Source: an uncultured Pelagibacteraceae bacterium
GTDB taxonomy: Bacteria > Pseudomonadota > Alphaproteobacteria > Pelagibacterales > Pelagibacteraceae
Direction of reading: 5' to 3'
Length of the DNA: 64,000 nt
NCBI GenBank assembly: GCA_902573905.1
Contig: CACGLL010000001.1
Coordinates: 62,001 to 126,000 of the forward strand
Below are positions 48,758 through 57,383 of this stretch, piece by piece. Each line of letters opens with the position of its first letter. Within the stretch, counting starts at the first letter, position 1. The notes below the pieces were generated by a model. The model was not told the origin of the DNA and ran no database searches. It saw nothing but the letters and a program-made list of their open reading frames with translations. The translations under genes and the position numbers were made by a program.

Positions 48758-49498
48758 ATGTTAAATTATTTGATCAAAATTGAGTACGAGGGCACAAATT
48801 TTGTTGGTTGGCAGAGTCAAAAAAATGGCAGTTCAATTCAAGATACAATTGAAAAAGTTTTAAAAAAAATTCTAAAATCTAAAATAAGAATTATTGGAGC
48901 TGGTAGAACAGATAAAGGAGTACATGCATTCTCACAATATGCTTCTTTTAAAATAAAAAATAAAATCGGAAATAAAAAAATTTTTTTAGATTCCGCCAAC
49001 TATTTCTTGAAAAATAAATTAATATCTATTTTAGATATTAAACAAAAATCAAAAAATTTTCATGCAAGACATAGTGCCAAACTAAGAACTTATGAATATT
49101 TAATTTCCAATAGACAAGGCAGCCTATCAATAAATAAAAATAGAGCCTGGCATGTAAAAAAAAAAATAAATTTAAATCTATTAAAAAAAGGAGCAAAATT
49201 ACTAGAGGGGACTCATAATTTTTCAACATTTAGAGCAGCTAGTTGTTCTGCAAAATCACCAATAAAAAAAATGAATGTTATCAAAATAGTAAAATTAAAT
49301 GATATTATTAAAATCAGATTTAGTTCTCAATCCTTTCTCCAAAACCAAGTAAGATCTATGGTAGGTTGTTTGAAGTATCTCGCCACAAATAAGTGGAATA
49401 TTGATGATTTTAAAGAAGCATTTAAATCAAAAAAAAGATCTAATTGTGCACCACCGGCTCCAGCCTGTGGCTTATATCTTTATAATATAAAATATTAA
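48758..49498 (+). CDS. truA: tRNA pseudouridine(38-40) synthase
   Basis: A 246-residue TruA. The catalytic Asp is in GAGRTDKGVHA; YEGTNFVGWQ and the FLQNQVRSMVG segment are conserved. It modifies the anticodon stem of many tRNAs. The end overlaps the convergent glycosyltransferase by four bases. Confidence 0.96.
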   Translation: MLNYLIKIEYEGTNFVGWQSQKNGSSIQDTIEKVLKKILKSKIRIIGAGRTDKGVHAFSQYASFKIKNKIGNKKIFLDSANYFLKNKLISILDIKQKSKNFHARHSAKLRTYEYLISNRQGSLSINKNRAWHVKKKINLNLLKKGAKLLEGTHNFSTFRAASCSAKSPIKKMNVIKIVKLNDIIKIRFSSQSFLQNQVRSMVGCLKYLATNKWNIDDFKEAFKSKKRSNCAPPAPACGLYLYNIKY

Positions 49499-50259
49499 TT
49501 AAAAATATTTTTTCCACCATACTTTTTTATAGAATTTAGAGAAATAAAAAATAAAGAAATAAAATTTTCGAAAAAATTAAGATTATTATAATCTTTATTT
49601 ATTTTCCAAATCCAATAAAAGTTTCTAATATTATTACTTTGAAGTGATTTATCTCTAATTCTATATCTAGTCAAATTTTTTTTTAAACAGTGAGCGAGTT
49701 TAATTTTTTTTAAAAGTTTACATTTAAAATAGTAATCTTCACAAATTTTTGAGTTGGTGAATTTTATGTTTTTAATTTCTTTTCTTCTGACCATCATAGT
49801 GCTTGTTGCTATAGAGGTATTTCTAATAAAATTTGAATAATCTATTTTTGGCGGATTGATAATTTTTTTCATTTTTTTTCCAAAAGTTTCATAATTGGTA
49901 TAAGTAAGTGAAAAATTATTTTTTTTCATAAAATCAATTTGATTTTTAAGCTTATTTTTTTTCCAAATATCATCTGAGTCAATAAAAGCCACAAAAGGAG
50001 AATTTGATTTTTTTATTGCATAGTTTCTACAAAAACCTGCACCACGATTTTTTTTTTGCCAAAAAACCTTTATCTTTTTATTTGATGTAATTTTTTTTAA
50101 AATATTTACAGTTTTTCTATCTGAACAATCATCAACAATTATTAATTTCCAATTTTTATAAGATTGATTAAGAACGCTATTGATAGTCTCTGTTATAAAA
50201 AGAGAGCTGTTATAATTTGGTAGAATAATGTCTATTTTTTCTTTTTCTTTATTCTCCAT
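49495..50259 (-). CDS. GT2-family glycosyltransferase
   Basis: A GT-A enzyme of about 254 residues. IDIILPNYNSSLFI opens the nucleotide-sugar fold, DDCS and the DXD-like DSDD (AFIDSDDIWKKNK) are present. It most resembles O-antigen or capsule glycosyltransferases. The start at 50259 (MENKEK) is chosen over an upstream ATG at 50292, since the shorter form begins just before the conserved fold. It still overlaps the SET gene by about 28 bases. Confidence 0.85.
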   Translation of the reverse strand: MENKEKEKIDIILPNYNSSLFITETINSVLNQSYKNWKLIIVDDCSDRKTVNILKKITSNKKIKVFWQKKNRGAGFCRNYAIKKSNSPFVAFIDSDDIWKKNKLKNQIDFMKKNNFSLTYTNYETFGKKMKKIINPPKIDYSNFIRNTSIATSTMMVRRKEIKNIKFTNSKICEDYYFKCKLLKKIKLAHCLKKNLTRYRIRDKSLQSNNIRNFYWIWKINKDYNNLNFFENFISLFFISLNSIKKYGGKNIFN

Positions 50260-50681
50260 CTTGATCCTTCTCTTACAATGTAACCACAACAATTTTTAGA
50301 TTTACACCTACATGGGTAGTTTTTATAATCTTCATCAAAACTAAATCCATAATCATAAGAAAATTCATCACCTTTTTTTATATTTTTGATGGCGTGAACC
50401 CAAACTTTAAGTCCAGTTCCAGTGACCTCACAATTAGGATCGCAAGAGTGATTGATTAATCGCGCTGTATTAAATTTAAAATCTCCATCAAGATCATATC
50501 TTTTATTTAAATTAAAAAGGTAAATTGCTTTACCATTATCATACTTAGGATTTTCTTCTGCTTCTCTTCTAGTAATTACTTTTCCTTTATACTCAATTAC
50601 TCGAGTTCCTTTTTTTATATCTTTAGAAGCATAAAGACCGAAATTATCAATTTTAGATTTTTTTACTTTATAAAGCTTCAC
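50232..50681 (-). CDS. SET-domain protein lysine methyltransferase
   Basis: A 149-residue protein that is essentially one SET domain. The SAM/pseudoknot motif NHSCDPNC is at 77-84, the catalytic YDYG at 109-112, and a post-SET cysteine cluster (Cys124, 126, 131, 132) could bind zinc with a Cys of the pseudoknot. Bacterial SET proteins methylate protein lysines; the target here is unknown. It overlaps dapE by four bases and so is translated with the lysine-biosynthesis genes. The C-terminal tail is Lys-rich. Confidence 0.88.
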   Translation of the reverse strand: MKLYKVKKSKIDNFGLYASKDIKKGTRVIEYKGKVITRREAEENPKYDNGKAIYLFNLNKRYDLDGDFKFNTARLINHSCDPNCEVTGTGLKVWVHAIKNIKKGDEFSYDYGFSFDEDYKNYPCRCKSKNCCGYIVREGSRWRIKKKKK

Positions 50682-51832
50682 CTAAAATAATCCTCAAGGA
50701 TATTTTGATAAATTTTTGTCAGATTTTTTAAATCTTTTAAAGAAACACATTCGTCAACTTTATGCATTGTTTTATTAACTAAACCAAATTCAAGACATGG
50801 AGAAATTTTTTTTATAAATCTTGCGTCAGAAGTTCCACCTGTTGTAGAAAATTTAGGTTTTATTTTAGTTACCTTTTTAATTATATCTCTAGCCATATAA
50901 ATAGTTTTATTGGGTTTAGTAAGAAAAGACTCACCATTTACATGAAAATCTATTTTAAATTTACATTTATTTTTTTTGCATAAATTTTTAACAATCGAAT
51001 TAATTTTTCTCTTTAAACTGCTTGAGGTATGAAGATTATTAAATCGGACATTAAACTGTGCTTTAGCCATTGCTGGAATAACGTTAGCAGCAGCATTATC
51101 AACATTTATCGAAGTAACTTCTAAATTCGAAGGTTGAAAATTTTTGTTACCCTTGTCTAGCTTATGCTCATTAAGTTTTTTACATATTTTTACTAATGTA
51201 TTTATAGGATTATTAGAAAGATGAGGGTAAGCAACATGCCCTTGCGAACCAGAAACAAGAATATTCCCAGATATACTACCACGTCTACCTATTTTTATCA
51301 TTTCTCCAAGTTTATTTGGATTTGTAGGTTCGCCAACAATGCAAAAATCTATTCTCTCTTTTTTCTTTTTTAAATAGTCTACTACTTTTTTTGTTCCGTT
51401 AATTGCGAGGGCTTCTTCATCTCCAGTGATAAGAAAACTTATTGAACCATTAAATTTTTTTCTTTTTTTTAAGAATTTATCTACAGCTGATATAAAACAA
51501 GCTATGGAGCTTTTCATGTCATTAGCGCCTCTACCAATTAAATGATTATTTTTAATTAATGGTCTAAAAGGGTTTACAGTCCAATCCTTTAGATTTCCTG
51601 GCGGCACAACATCTGTATGACCGGCGTAACATAAATTAGGACTTTTTTTTCCTAGTCTTGCATAAATATTTTTAATTGGCTTACTAATTTTATTTTTATC
51701 TTTAAATTCTAAAATCTTACAATCAAATCCTAGCCTTTTTAATTGCTTTGCTACATATCCAATAGCTCCTGCATCTTCTGGCGTCACACTTGGATATTTA
51801 ATAAGCTCTTTTGCTAATTTTAGTTCATTCAT
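50678..51832 (-). CDS. dapE: succinyl-diaminopimelate desuccinylase
   Basis: A 384-residue M20-family zinc hydrolase in the succinylase branch of lysine/diaminopimelate synthesis. Metal-site motifs are YAGHTDVVPPG, GRGANDMKSS and TGDEEA; the dimerisation lid and the C-terminal GGTSDARF follow. Placed directly after dapD. Confidence 0.95.
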   Translation of the reverse strand: MNELKLAKELIKYPSVTPEDAGAIGYVAKQLKRLGFDCKILEFKDKNKISKPIKNIYARLGKKSPNLCYAGHTDVVPPGNLKDWTVNPFRPLIKNNHLIGRGANDMKSSIACFISAVDKFLKKRKKFNGSISFLITGDEEALAINGTKKVVDYLKKKKERIDFCIVGEPTNPNKLGEMIKIGRRGSISGNILVSGSQGHVAYPHLSNNPINTLVKICKKLNEHKLDKGNKNFQPSNLEVTSINVDNAAANVIPAMAKAQFNVRFNNLHTSSSLKRKINSIVKNLCKKNKCKFKIDFHVNGESFLTKPNKTIYMARDIIKKVTKIKPKFSTTGGTSDARFIKKISPCLEFGLVNKTMHKVDECVSLKDLKNLTKIYQNILEDYFR

Positions 51833-51840
51833 GTTTTATA

Positions 51841-52668
51841 TTAATCTCTTAACAGATCGTTAATAGATGTTTTGCTTCTTGTTTTTGAGTCAACTTTTTT
51901 AACTATTACTGCACAGTATAAAGACGGCCTATCTGGATTTGATTTATTAGGTAAGCTTCCTGGCACCACAACAGAATAAGCTGGTACTTTTCCATAAGTG
52001 ATTTCACCAGTTGCTCTATCTATAATTTTTGTCGATGCTCCTATATAAACTCCCATTGATATAACAGCACCTTCTTCAACTAATACACCTTCAGCAATCT
52101 CAGATCTCGCCCCAACAAAACAATTATCTTCAATAATTACCGGTCCAGCTTGCAATGGTTCAAGTACGCCACCAATACCAGCTCCCCCAGAAATATGACA
52201 ATTTTTTCCTACCTGTGCACAAGAGCCAACTGAAGCCCAAGTATCAATCATAGTTCCTTCATCAACGTAAGCTCCAAGGTTAACAAATGAAGGCATAAGA
52301 ATAGCATTTTTAGCAATAAATGATCCTCTTCTAACGACGCCGTTTGGAACGTGTCTATAACCAGCTTTCTTCCAATCATTTTCATTCCATTTTACTGTTT
52401 TACCGGGAACTTTATCATACCAAGTTGTATAAGGACCTTTGGACATTGTCATTTTATTTACTCTAAAACTTAAAAGTATTGCCTTTTTAATCCATTGATT
52501 AACAACCCAACTGCCATTTATCTTATTAGCCACACGGATCTTTCCTTGGTCAACTAAATCAATTGTTTCATTAATAGCTTTAATAATTTTTTTATCCGAC
52601 TTTGGGTTAACCTTTTCTTTTCTTTCAAAATTTTCGTTAATAATCTTCTCTAATTTATCTGTATTCAT
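51841..52668 (-). CDS. dapD: tetrahydrodipicolinate N-succinyltransferase
   Basis: A 275-residue acyltransferase using succinyl-CoA. The N-terminal helical domain is followed by a left-handed beta-helix of hexapeptide repeats (from about residue 110: [18 protein letters not shown], then [17 protein letters not shown]). Length matches DapD of E. coli. The HAD gene upstream overlaps it by 14 bases. Confidence 0.96.
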   Translation of the reverse strand: MNTDKLEKIINENFERKEKVNPKSDKKIIKAINETIDLVDQGKIRVANKINGSWVVNQWIKKAILLSFRVNKMTMSKGPYTTWYDKVPGKTVKWNENDWKKAGYRHVPNGVVRRGSFIAKNAILMPSFVNLGAYVDEGTMIDTWASVGSCAQVGKNCHISGGAGIGGVLEPLQAGPVIIEDNCFVGARSEIAEGVLVEEGAVISMGVYIGASTKIIDRATGEITYGKVPAYSVVVPGSLPNKSNPDRPSLYCAVIVKKVDSKTRSKTSINDLLRD

Positions 52669-53320
52669 TTATCTCCTTTAAAAAATTGGCTAAACTTTTA
52701 GTTTTAAAATTAACAAATTTTTCATCTGCATATTTTGCTGCCCATGGCTCATCATTTTCTATCCAAACAGTTTTCATTCCTAATTCGTATGCTGGTTTCA
52801 AATTTCTAGCAATATCTTCAAAGAATATACAATATTCTGGCTGAATTTTGTAATTTTCTATAATTTTTTTATAAGGTTCGATTGAAGGCTTAGGATAAAA
52901 ATCGGAGTCTACTATATCAAAAACCCCATCAAACAATTGTTCTATACCAATTCTTGAAGTTACATTAGAAGCATGTGCTTTAGATCCATTAGTAAAAATA
53001 ATTTTTTTTCCCTCAAGTTTTGAAATTTGTTCTTTTAAATAATCATCTTTTTTTAAGAAGTTAAGATCTACATCATGAACAAACTCTAAAAATTCATTGG
53101 CATCAATATCATGATTTTTAATCATCCCATTTAGAGTAGTGTTATATTCGTGGAAGTAATTTTTTTGAATTTTTTTAGCTTCATCAATACTAACATTGAG
53201 TTTTTCTGAGATAAATTTTGACATTTTTTTATCTACTTGGTCAAAAACTTTTGTATCGCCGGAGTAAAGAGTATTATCTAAATCAAACAACCAATATTTT
53301 ATTTTCTTCAATTCTTTCAC
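52655..53320 (-). CDS. HAD-family pyrimidine 5'-nucleotidase-like phosphatase
   Basis: A 221-residue HAD hydrolase. Motif I is [10 protein letters not shown] (nucleophile Asp in FDLDNT), motif II is FTNGSKAH, and [16 protein letters not shown] carries motifs III/IV. The DLDNTLYSG form is typical of the SDT1-type pyrimidine nucleotidases. It overlaps argB by four bases and sits between argB and dapD, an order seen in other alphaproteobacteria. Confidence 0.85.
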   Translation of the reverse strand: MKELKKIKYWLFDLDNTLYSGDTKVFDQVDKKMSKFISEKLNVSIDEAKKIQKNYFHEYNTTLNGMIKNHDIDANEFLEFVHDVDLNFLKKDDYLKEQISKLEGKKIIFTNGSKAHASNVTSRIGIEQLFDGVFDIVDSDFYPKPSIEPYKKIIENYKIQPEYCIFFEDIARNLKPAYELGMKTVWIENDEPWAAKYADEKFVNFKTKSLANFLKEINEYR

Positions 53321-54183
53321 CTTATTAAGGTCCCCGCACCTGAATCAGAAAAAATTTCATTTAAAATTGAATGTGGTTTTCTACCATCCATGATTACAAC
53401 ACCTCTTACACCATTGTTAACAGCATCTAAACAAGTATTAATTTTTGGTATCATTCCACCACTAATAGTTTGATTTTTAATTAATTCTAATGTTTTTTCT
53501 GAAGATATTTCTGTAATTAGTTTTTTTTCTTTATCCAAAACACCTTCAACATTTGTCATTAATAATAATCTTCTTGATTTCAGTGATTTAGCTATTGCAC
53601 CTGCAGCAGTATCTCCATTAATATTATATACTTGATTTTTTTTATCTAAGCCTAACGGTGCAACAACAGGTATTTTATTATTTTTTACTAAATCCTTAAT
53701 AATTTCTGTATTAATTCTTTTTGGTATGCCTACAAAACCCAGTTCTTTACTTTCAGGCACGACATTAATTACATTGCTTTTTTTACTATTTATCTGAGTA
53801 GCTTCAGAACTTTTATTGTTTAAAGATTCAACGATATCTTTATTGAATTCAATTAAAACTTTTTCTACGATATTAATAATTTTTTGATCAGTAACTCTCA
53901 ATCCATTTATAAATTTGGACTCAATATTTGATTTTTCTAACTCTCTTTGAATTCTCGGACCTCCACCATGAACAACAACAATTGAAAGACCAAGTCTATT
54001 TAAAATTTGAATATCTAGAATAAAGTTATTAAAAACTTCTCTATCAATTAAAACGTTACCTCCATATTTTATTACAATTGTATCCTCTTTATATTTTTCT
54101 ACGTATTTTTGAATATTAGAAATAGGTGGAGCACTATTAGGCCAAAGTATTTTTATTTCCTCTAGGGAAAAATTTTTAGACAT
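53317..54183 (-). CDS. argB: acetylglutamate kinase
   Basis: A 288-residue amino-acid kinase catalysing the second step of arginine synthesis. Motifs: VIKYGGNVL, VVHGGGPRIQ, NVEGVLD and the GGMIPKINTC loop near the C-terminus. It touches the yidC stop directly. The GTPase engB (yihA), often found between yidC and argB in alphaproteobacteria, is absent at this position. Confidence 0.95.
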   Translation of the reverse strand: MSKNFSLEEIKILWPNSAPPISNIQKYVEKYKEDTIVIKYGGNVLIDREVFNNFILDIQILNRLGLSIVVVHGGGPRIQRELEKSNIESKFINGLRVTDQKIINIVEKVLIEFNKDIVESLNNKSSEATQINSKKSNVINVVPESKELGFVGIPKRINTEIIKDLVKNNKIPVVAPLGLDKKNQVYNINGDTAAGAIAKSLKSRRLLLMTNVEGVLDKEKKLITEISSEKTLELIKNQTISGGMIPKINTCLDAVNNGVRGVVIMDGRKPHSILNEIFSDSGAGTLIR

Positions 54184-55869
54184 CTAGTTGGTTTTAACAG
54201 TTGTTTTTTTATTTATTACCCATTGTTGCGCAATAGTTAAAATATTATTGACTGTCCAATAAACAACCAAACCCGATGGAAATGAGGCTAGTATAATTGT
54301 TAAAAATAATGGAAAGAACGCAAAAATTTTTGCTTGAATAGGATCAGCTGGTGCTGGATTTAGTTTTTGTTGCACCCACATTGATGCCCCCATAAGAATT
54401 GGCCAAATACCAATAATCATGAAACTTGGAGGATCCCATGGAATTAGCCCAAACAAATTAAAAATAGTTGTAGGATCAGCTGCTGATAAATCTTTAATCC
54501 ATCCAAAAAATGGCTGATGTCTCATCTCGAGAGAAATAAAAAGCATTTTATAAATTGCGAAAAAGAATGGAATTTGAATTAATACTGGCAAACAACCAGA
54601 TGCTGGATTAATTTTTTCTTTTCTATAAAGAGCCATCATTTCTTGCTGTAATTTTACTTTATCGTCTTTATGAAGCTCCTTAAGCCTCATCATTTCTGGC
54701 TGTACAGCTTTCATCTTTGCCATTGATTTAAATGAAAAGTTTGCAAGAGGGAAAAATATTAATCTTAAAGCAATAGTTAAGAGAACGATAGCAGTTCCAA
54801 AGTTTCCTGAAATTTTAAACAAATAATCAATCACAAAAAATAATGGCTTTGTGAAAAAATAAAACCAACCCCAATCAATTACTAAATCAAACTTTTTAAT
54901 GTTCTGTTTTTCAGCGTAAGTATCTATCGTTTCAACTTCTTTAGCAGCAACAAATAATTTAAGTTCATTAATTCCTGTTGAAGATTGATTAATTATAGTT
55001 GGTTTATTAATTATATAATTAGCTTTAAATCCTTCATCATAAAGAAAAGTTGATTTAAAATTTTTGCCAGACTCAGGAACAAAAGCTGTCATCCAATATT
55101 TATCAGTTATGCCAAGCCAACCTTCATTTGACTCTCTAACAATTTTTTTCTCTTTTGCATCATCGTAATCATCTTCTTTTAATTCGTCATCAAATACACC
55201 GATAAAACCCTCGTGTTGTATGTAAAAATTTTGAATGTCATCTGGAATCTTGTTTCTAGTCATTTGAGCATAAGGAAATAGCTCAACAACGTTATTAGTA
55301 TTATTCTTTACTTGTTGTGATATTTTAAAAAGATATTTATCATCAAGTTCTATTTTTTTTTCAAAAATAATTCCTTCCTTATTATCCCATTGAATTATTA
55401 CTGGAGATTTTTCGGTAAGAGTACTATTGCCTTTTACAGTCCAGGTAGAGCTATTTGATGGTACTTTTATTTTATTTCCAATACTTGTCCATCCTGTTTC
55501 AATAAAAAACCCATTTTCTGTTTCTGATGGAAATAAAAAAACTGTATTCTCACCATCAACTACTTTTTGTTTATGTTTTTTAAAAGATATATCGTCAATT
55601 AAAGCTCCTTCTAAAGATAGTGATCCAATAATATTATCATTTTCAATTGTAATTCTTTTATTTTTATTAATTGCCTCCTCTCTAGTAACTTTTTTAATAA
55701 TTATGGGTTGATTTATAGTAGGCGCTATTGAAGATTGATTATTATTTTGTTCTGCTTGTTGAGTAGTGTTTTGTTCAGCAGTTTTTCTTGGTGTTTCAAA
55801 AAAAGCTCCCCAAAATAATAATACAGACATTGAAAGAGCTATTGCTACAAAAACGTTTCTGTTATCCAT
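54184..55869 (-). CDS. yidC: membrane protein insertase YidC
   Basis: A 561-residue YidC/Oxa1 insertase. An N-terminal membrane anchor (residues 5-24) and a large periplasmic domain to about 330 precede the conserved five-helix core with NPASGCLPVLIQIPFFFAIYKM reading through the second core helix. It acts with SecYEG or alone to insert membrane proteins. It follows yidD with a one-base overlap. Confidence 0.96.
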   Translation of the reverse strand: MDNRNVFVAIALSMSVLLFWGAFFETPRKTAEQNTTQQAEQNNNQSSIAPTINQPIIIKKVTREEAINKNKRITIENDNIIGSLSLEGALIDDISFKKHKQKVVDGENTVFLFPSETENGFFIETGWTSIGNKIKVPSNSSTWTVKGNSTLTEKSPVIIQWDNKEGIIFEKKIELDDKYLFKISQQVKNNTNNVVELFPYAQMTRNKIPDDIQNFYIQHEGFIGVFDDELKEDDYDDAKEKKIVRESNEGWLGITDKYWMTAFVPESGKNFKSTFLYDEGFKANYIINKPTIINQSSTGINELKLFVAAKEVETIDTYAEKQNIKKFDLVIDWGWFYFFTKPLFFVIDYLFKISGNFGTAIVLLTIALRLIFFPLANFSFKSMAKMKAVQPEMMRLKELHKDDKVKLQQEMMALYRKEKINPASGCLPVLIQIPFFFAIYKMLFISLEMRHQPFFGWIKDLSAADPTTIFNLFGLIPWDPPSFMIIGIWPILMGASMWVQQKLNPAPADPIQAKIFAFFPLFLTIILASFPSGLVVYWTVNNILTIAQQWVINKKTTVKTN

Positions 55870-56132
55870 TAAATTTTTTCTTTCTTTATCTCTTCTTTAC
55901 TTGGAACATAATTGTAGCTAGACCCACCACCTAATCTTTTTATTGGATGGCAAGTTAATATTCTTTTAACTCCTAATAAAGATCCGTTCAACAAACCATG
56001 TTGTTTAAGCGAGCCAATATAATATTCGGAGCATTCTTGGTCATATCTACAATTACTACCCATTAAAGGTGATAATAGATATTTATAGATCTTAATTAAG
56101 TATATTTGAAAGTTTATAATTATATTTATCAT
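55869..56132 (-). CDS. yidD: membrane protein insertion efficiency factor YidD
   Basis: An 87-residue protein with the family hallmarks YKYLLSPLMGSNCRY, CSEYYIGSL and the CHP motif (RILTCHPIKRLGG). Usually encoded between rnpA and yidC, as here. It overlaps rnpA by four bases. Confidence 0.94.
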   Translation of the reverse strand: MINIIINFQIYLIKIYKYLLSPLMGSNCRYDQECSEYYIGSLKQHGLLNGSLLGVKRILTCHPIKRLGGGSSYNYVPSKEEIKKEKI

Positions 56133-56476
56133 TTTATTTTACCAAAACACTTTTCCATTATAGGCAAAAGTAAATCATGTTTTTGAGCATAGGCATTAGA
56201 TTTTCCAAAAACTATATAAGTGTAATCTTTATTAATTGCACCTCTTTTTTTTAACAGCTTTTGTACAATTGCTTTTAATTTCCTTCTAATTTTGTTTCTT
56301 TTAACAGCATTCCCAATTTTTTTTTTCATCACAAAACTGATTAATAAGCTAGATTTAACTTTGGGCTTATAAAAATTCTTTTTAGCGAAGATTGAAAAAT
56401 AGTCTGAATGAACTTTTTTCTCTTTTAATGTTTTTTTAAATTGGAAGCTTTTTTTTAAGCTTTCAAGCTTAACCAT
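56129..56476 (-). CDS. rnpA: ribonuclease P protein component
   Basis: A 115-residue basic protein that assists RNase P RNA in 5' maturation of tRNAs. The RNR motif is GNAVKRNKIRRKLKA. The ATG at 56476 is taken as the start; a TTG one codon upstream (56479) is an equally possible start and would add one residue. Confidence 0.93.
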   Translation of the reverse strand: MVKLESLKKSFQFKKTLKEKKVHSDYFSIFAKKNFYKPKVKSSLLISFVMKKKIGNAVKRNKIRRKLKAIVQKLLKKRGAINKDYTYIVFGKSNAYAQKHDLLLPIMEKCFGKIK

Positions 56477-56484
56477 CAAATAAA

Positions 56485-56619
56485 TTATGTTGAGAGAGTT
56501 TTTCTACCTTTAGATCTTCTTCTTGCAATAAGCTGTCTACCAGTTTTAGTTGCCATTCTAGCTCTAAAACCATGTCTTCTTTTTCTAACTAAATTACTAG
56601 GTTGATAAGTTCTTTTCAT
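56485..56619 (-). CDS. rpmH: 50S ribosomal protein L34
   Basis: A 44-residue frame translated directly from the minus strand begins [20 protein letters not shown], the invariant L34 N-terminus, and ends ...[12 protein letters not shown]. It heads the rpmH-rnpA-yidD-yidC order and is eight bases before rnpA. No DnaA-box cluster was seen upstream. Confidence 0.97.
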   Translation of the reverse strand: MKRTYQPSNLVRKRRHGFRARMATKTGRQLIARRRSKGRKTLST

Positions 56620-56669
56620 AAATATTTTAAGGTATATATTTTAAATGATGTCTGTTGTACAGGTTTAAT

Positions 56670-57383
56670 ATGAGTAAAAATTTAAAAATCACTTTAGGAG
56701 CAATTTATTTATTCATTTTAATCTCGTTTTTATATTTCTTATTTTCAAAATTTGATATTTCAAGAATTGATGATTTTTCATATTATAAGTTAATCCAAGC
56801 TAATATTGATGAATTTATAGGTAAAAGTTTAATATTAAACCTTACTCTGTTTTTTGCATTTTCAATTATTTGGATAATGCTTTTGGGTTTCGGGTCCCCA
56901 ATACTTTTGTTGTCAGGAATATTATTTGGAAAATGGCTTGGCACTTTTATCTCAACTATTTCAATTTCGATTGGAGCATTATTTTTATACATAATAGCAA
57001 AATTTTTCTTTAAAGATTTTGTTAATTTTTTACTTAAAGATAAATTTGGAAAATATATCGATCGTTTTCAGCAAAATGAATTTTATTACTTTTTAGCTTT
57101 CAGGTTTTCCGGCGGATTAGGGATACCTTTTGGATTGCAAAATGTTTTACCTGTTATATTTAATATAAAAAATAGTAATTATTTTTTTGCTAGTTTTTTA
57201 GGTTTCATACCGCATTTTTTTATTTGGAATGCGGTAGGGTCAGGAATAAACAATTTTATAAGAGGTTCTGATAGTTTTAATTTTACAAACCTAATAATGA
57301 ATAAAGAAATTTACATCCCAATATTAATCTTTTTAATTTTTGTTTCAATTTCTATACTAGTTAAAAAATATTTTTTTAAATGA
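56670..57383 (+). CDS. TVP38/TMEM64 (DedA-like) membrane protein
   Basis: A 237-residue membrane protein with about six hydrophobic segments. The SNARE-associated/VTT core is visible: FGSPILLLSGILFGKWLG, then the FRFSGGLGIPFGLQNVLP loop and the GFIPHFFIWNAVGSGI segment. The family is implicated in lipid scrambling, but its role here is unknown. ATG at 56670 is preferred over an in-frame TTG at 56655. Overlaps the following gene by four bases. Confidence 0.82.
   Translation: MSKNLKITLGAIYLFILISFLYFLFSKFDISRIDDFSYYKLIQANIDEFIGKSLILNLTLFFAFSIIWIMLLGFGSPILLLSGILFGKWLGTFISTISISIGALFLYIIAKFFFKDFVNFLLKDKFGKYIDRFQQNEFYYFLAFRFSGGLGIPFGLQNVLPVIFNIKNSNYFFASFLGFIPHFFIWNAVGSGINNFIRGSDSFNFTNLIMNKEIYIPILIFLIFVSISILVKKYFFK

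Noticed and set aside
56620-56669. Possible replication origin next to rpmH, as in some bacteria.
   Set aside because: The gap is only about 50 bases, holds no DnaA-box cluster, and dnaA is not adjacent.
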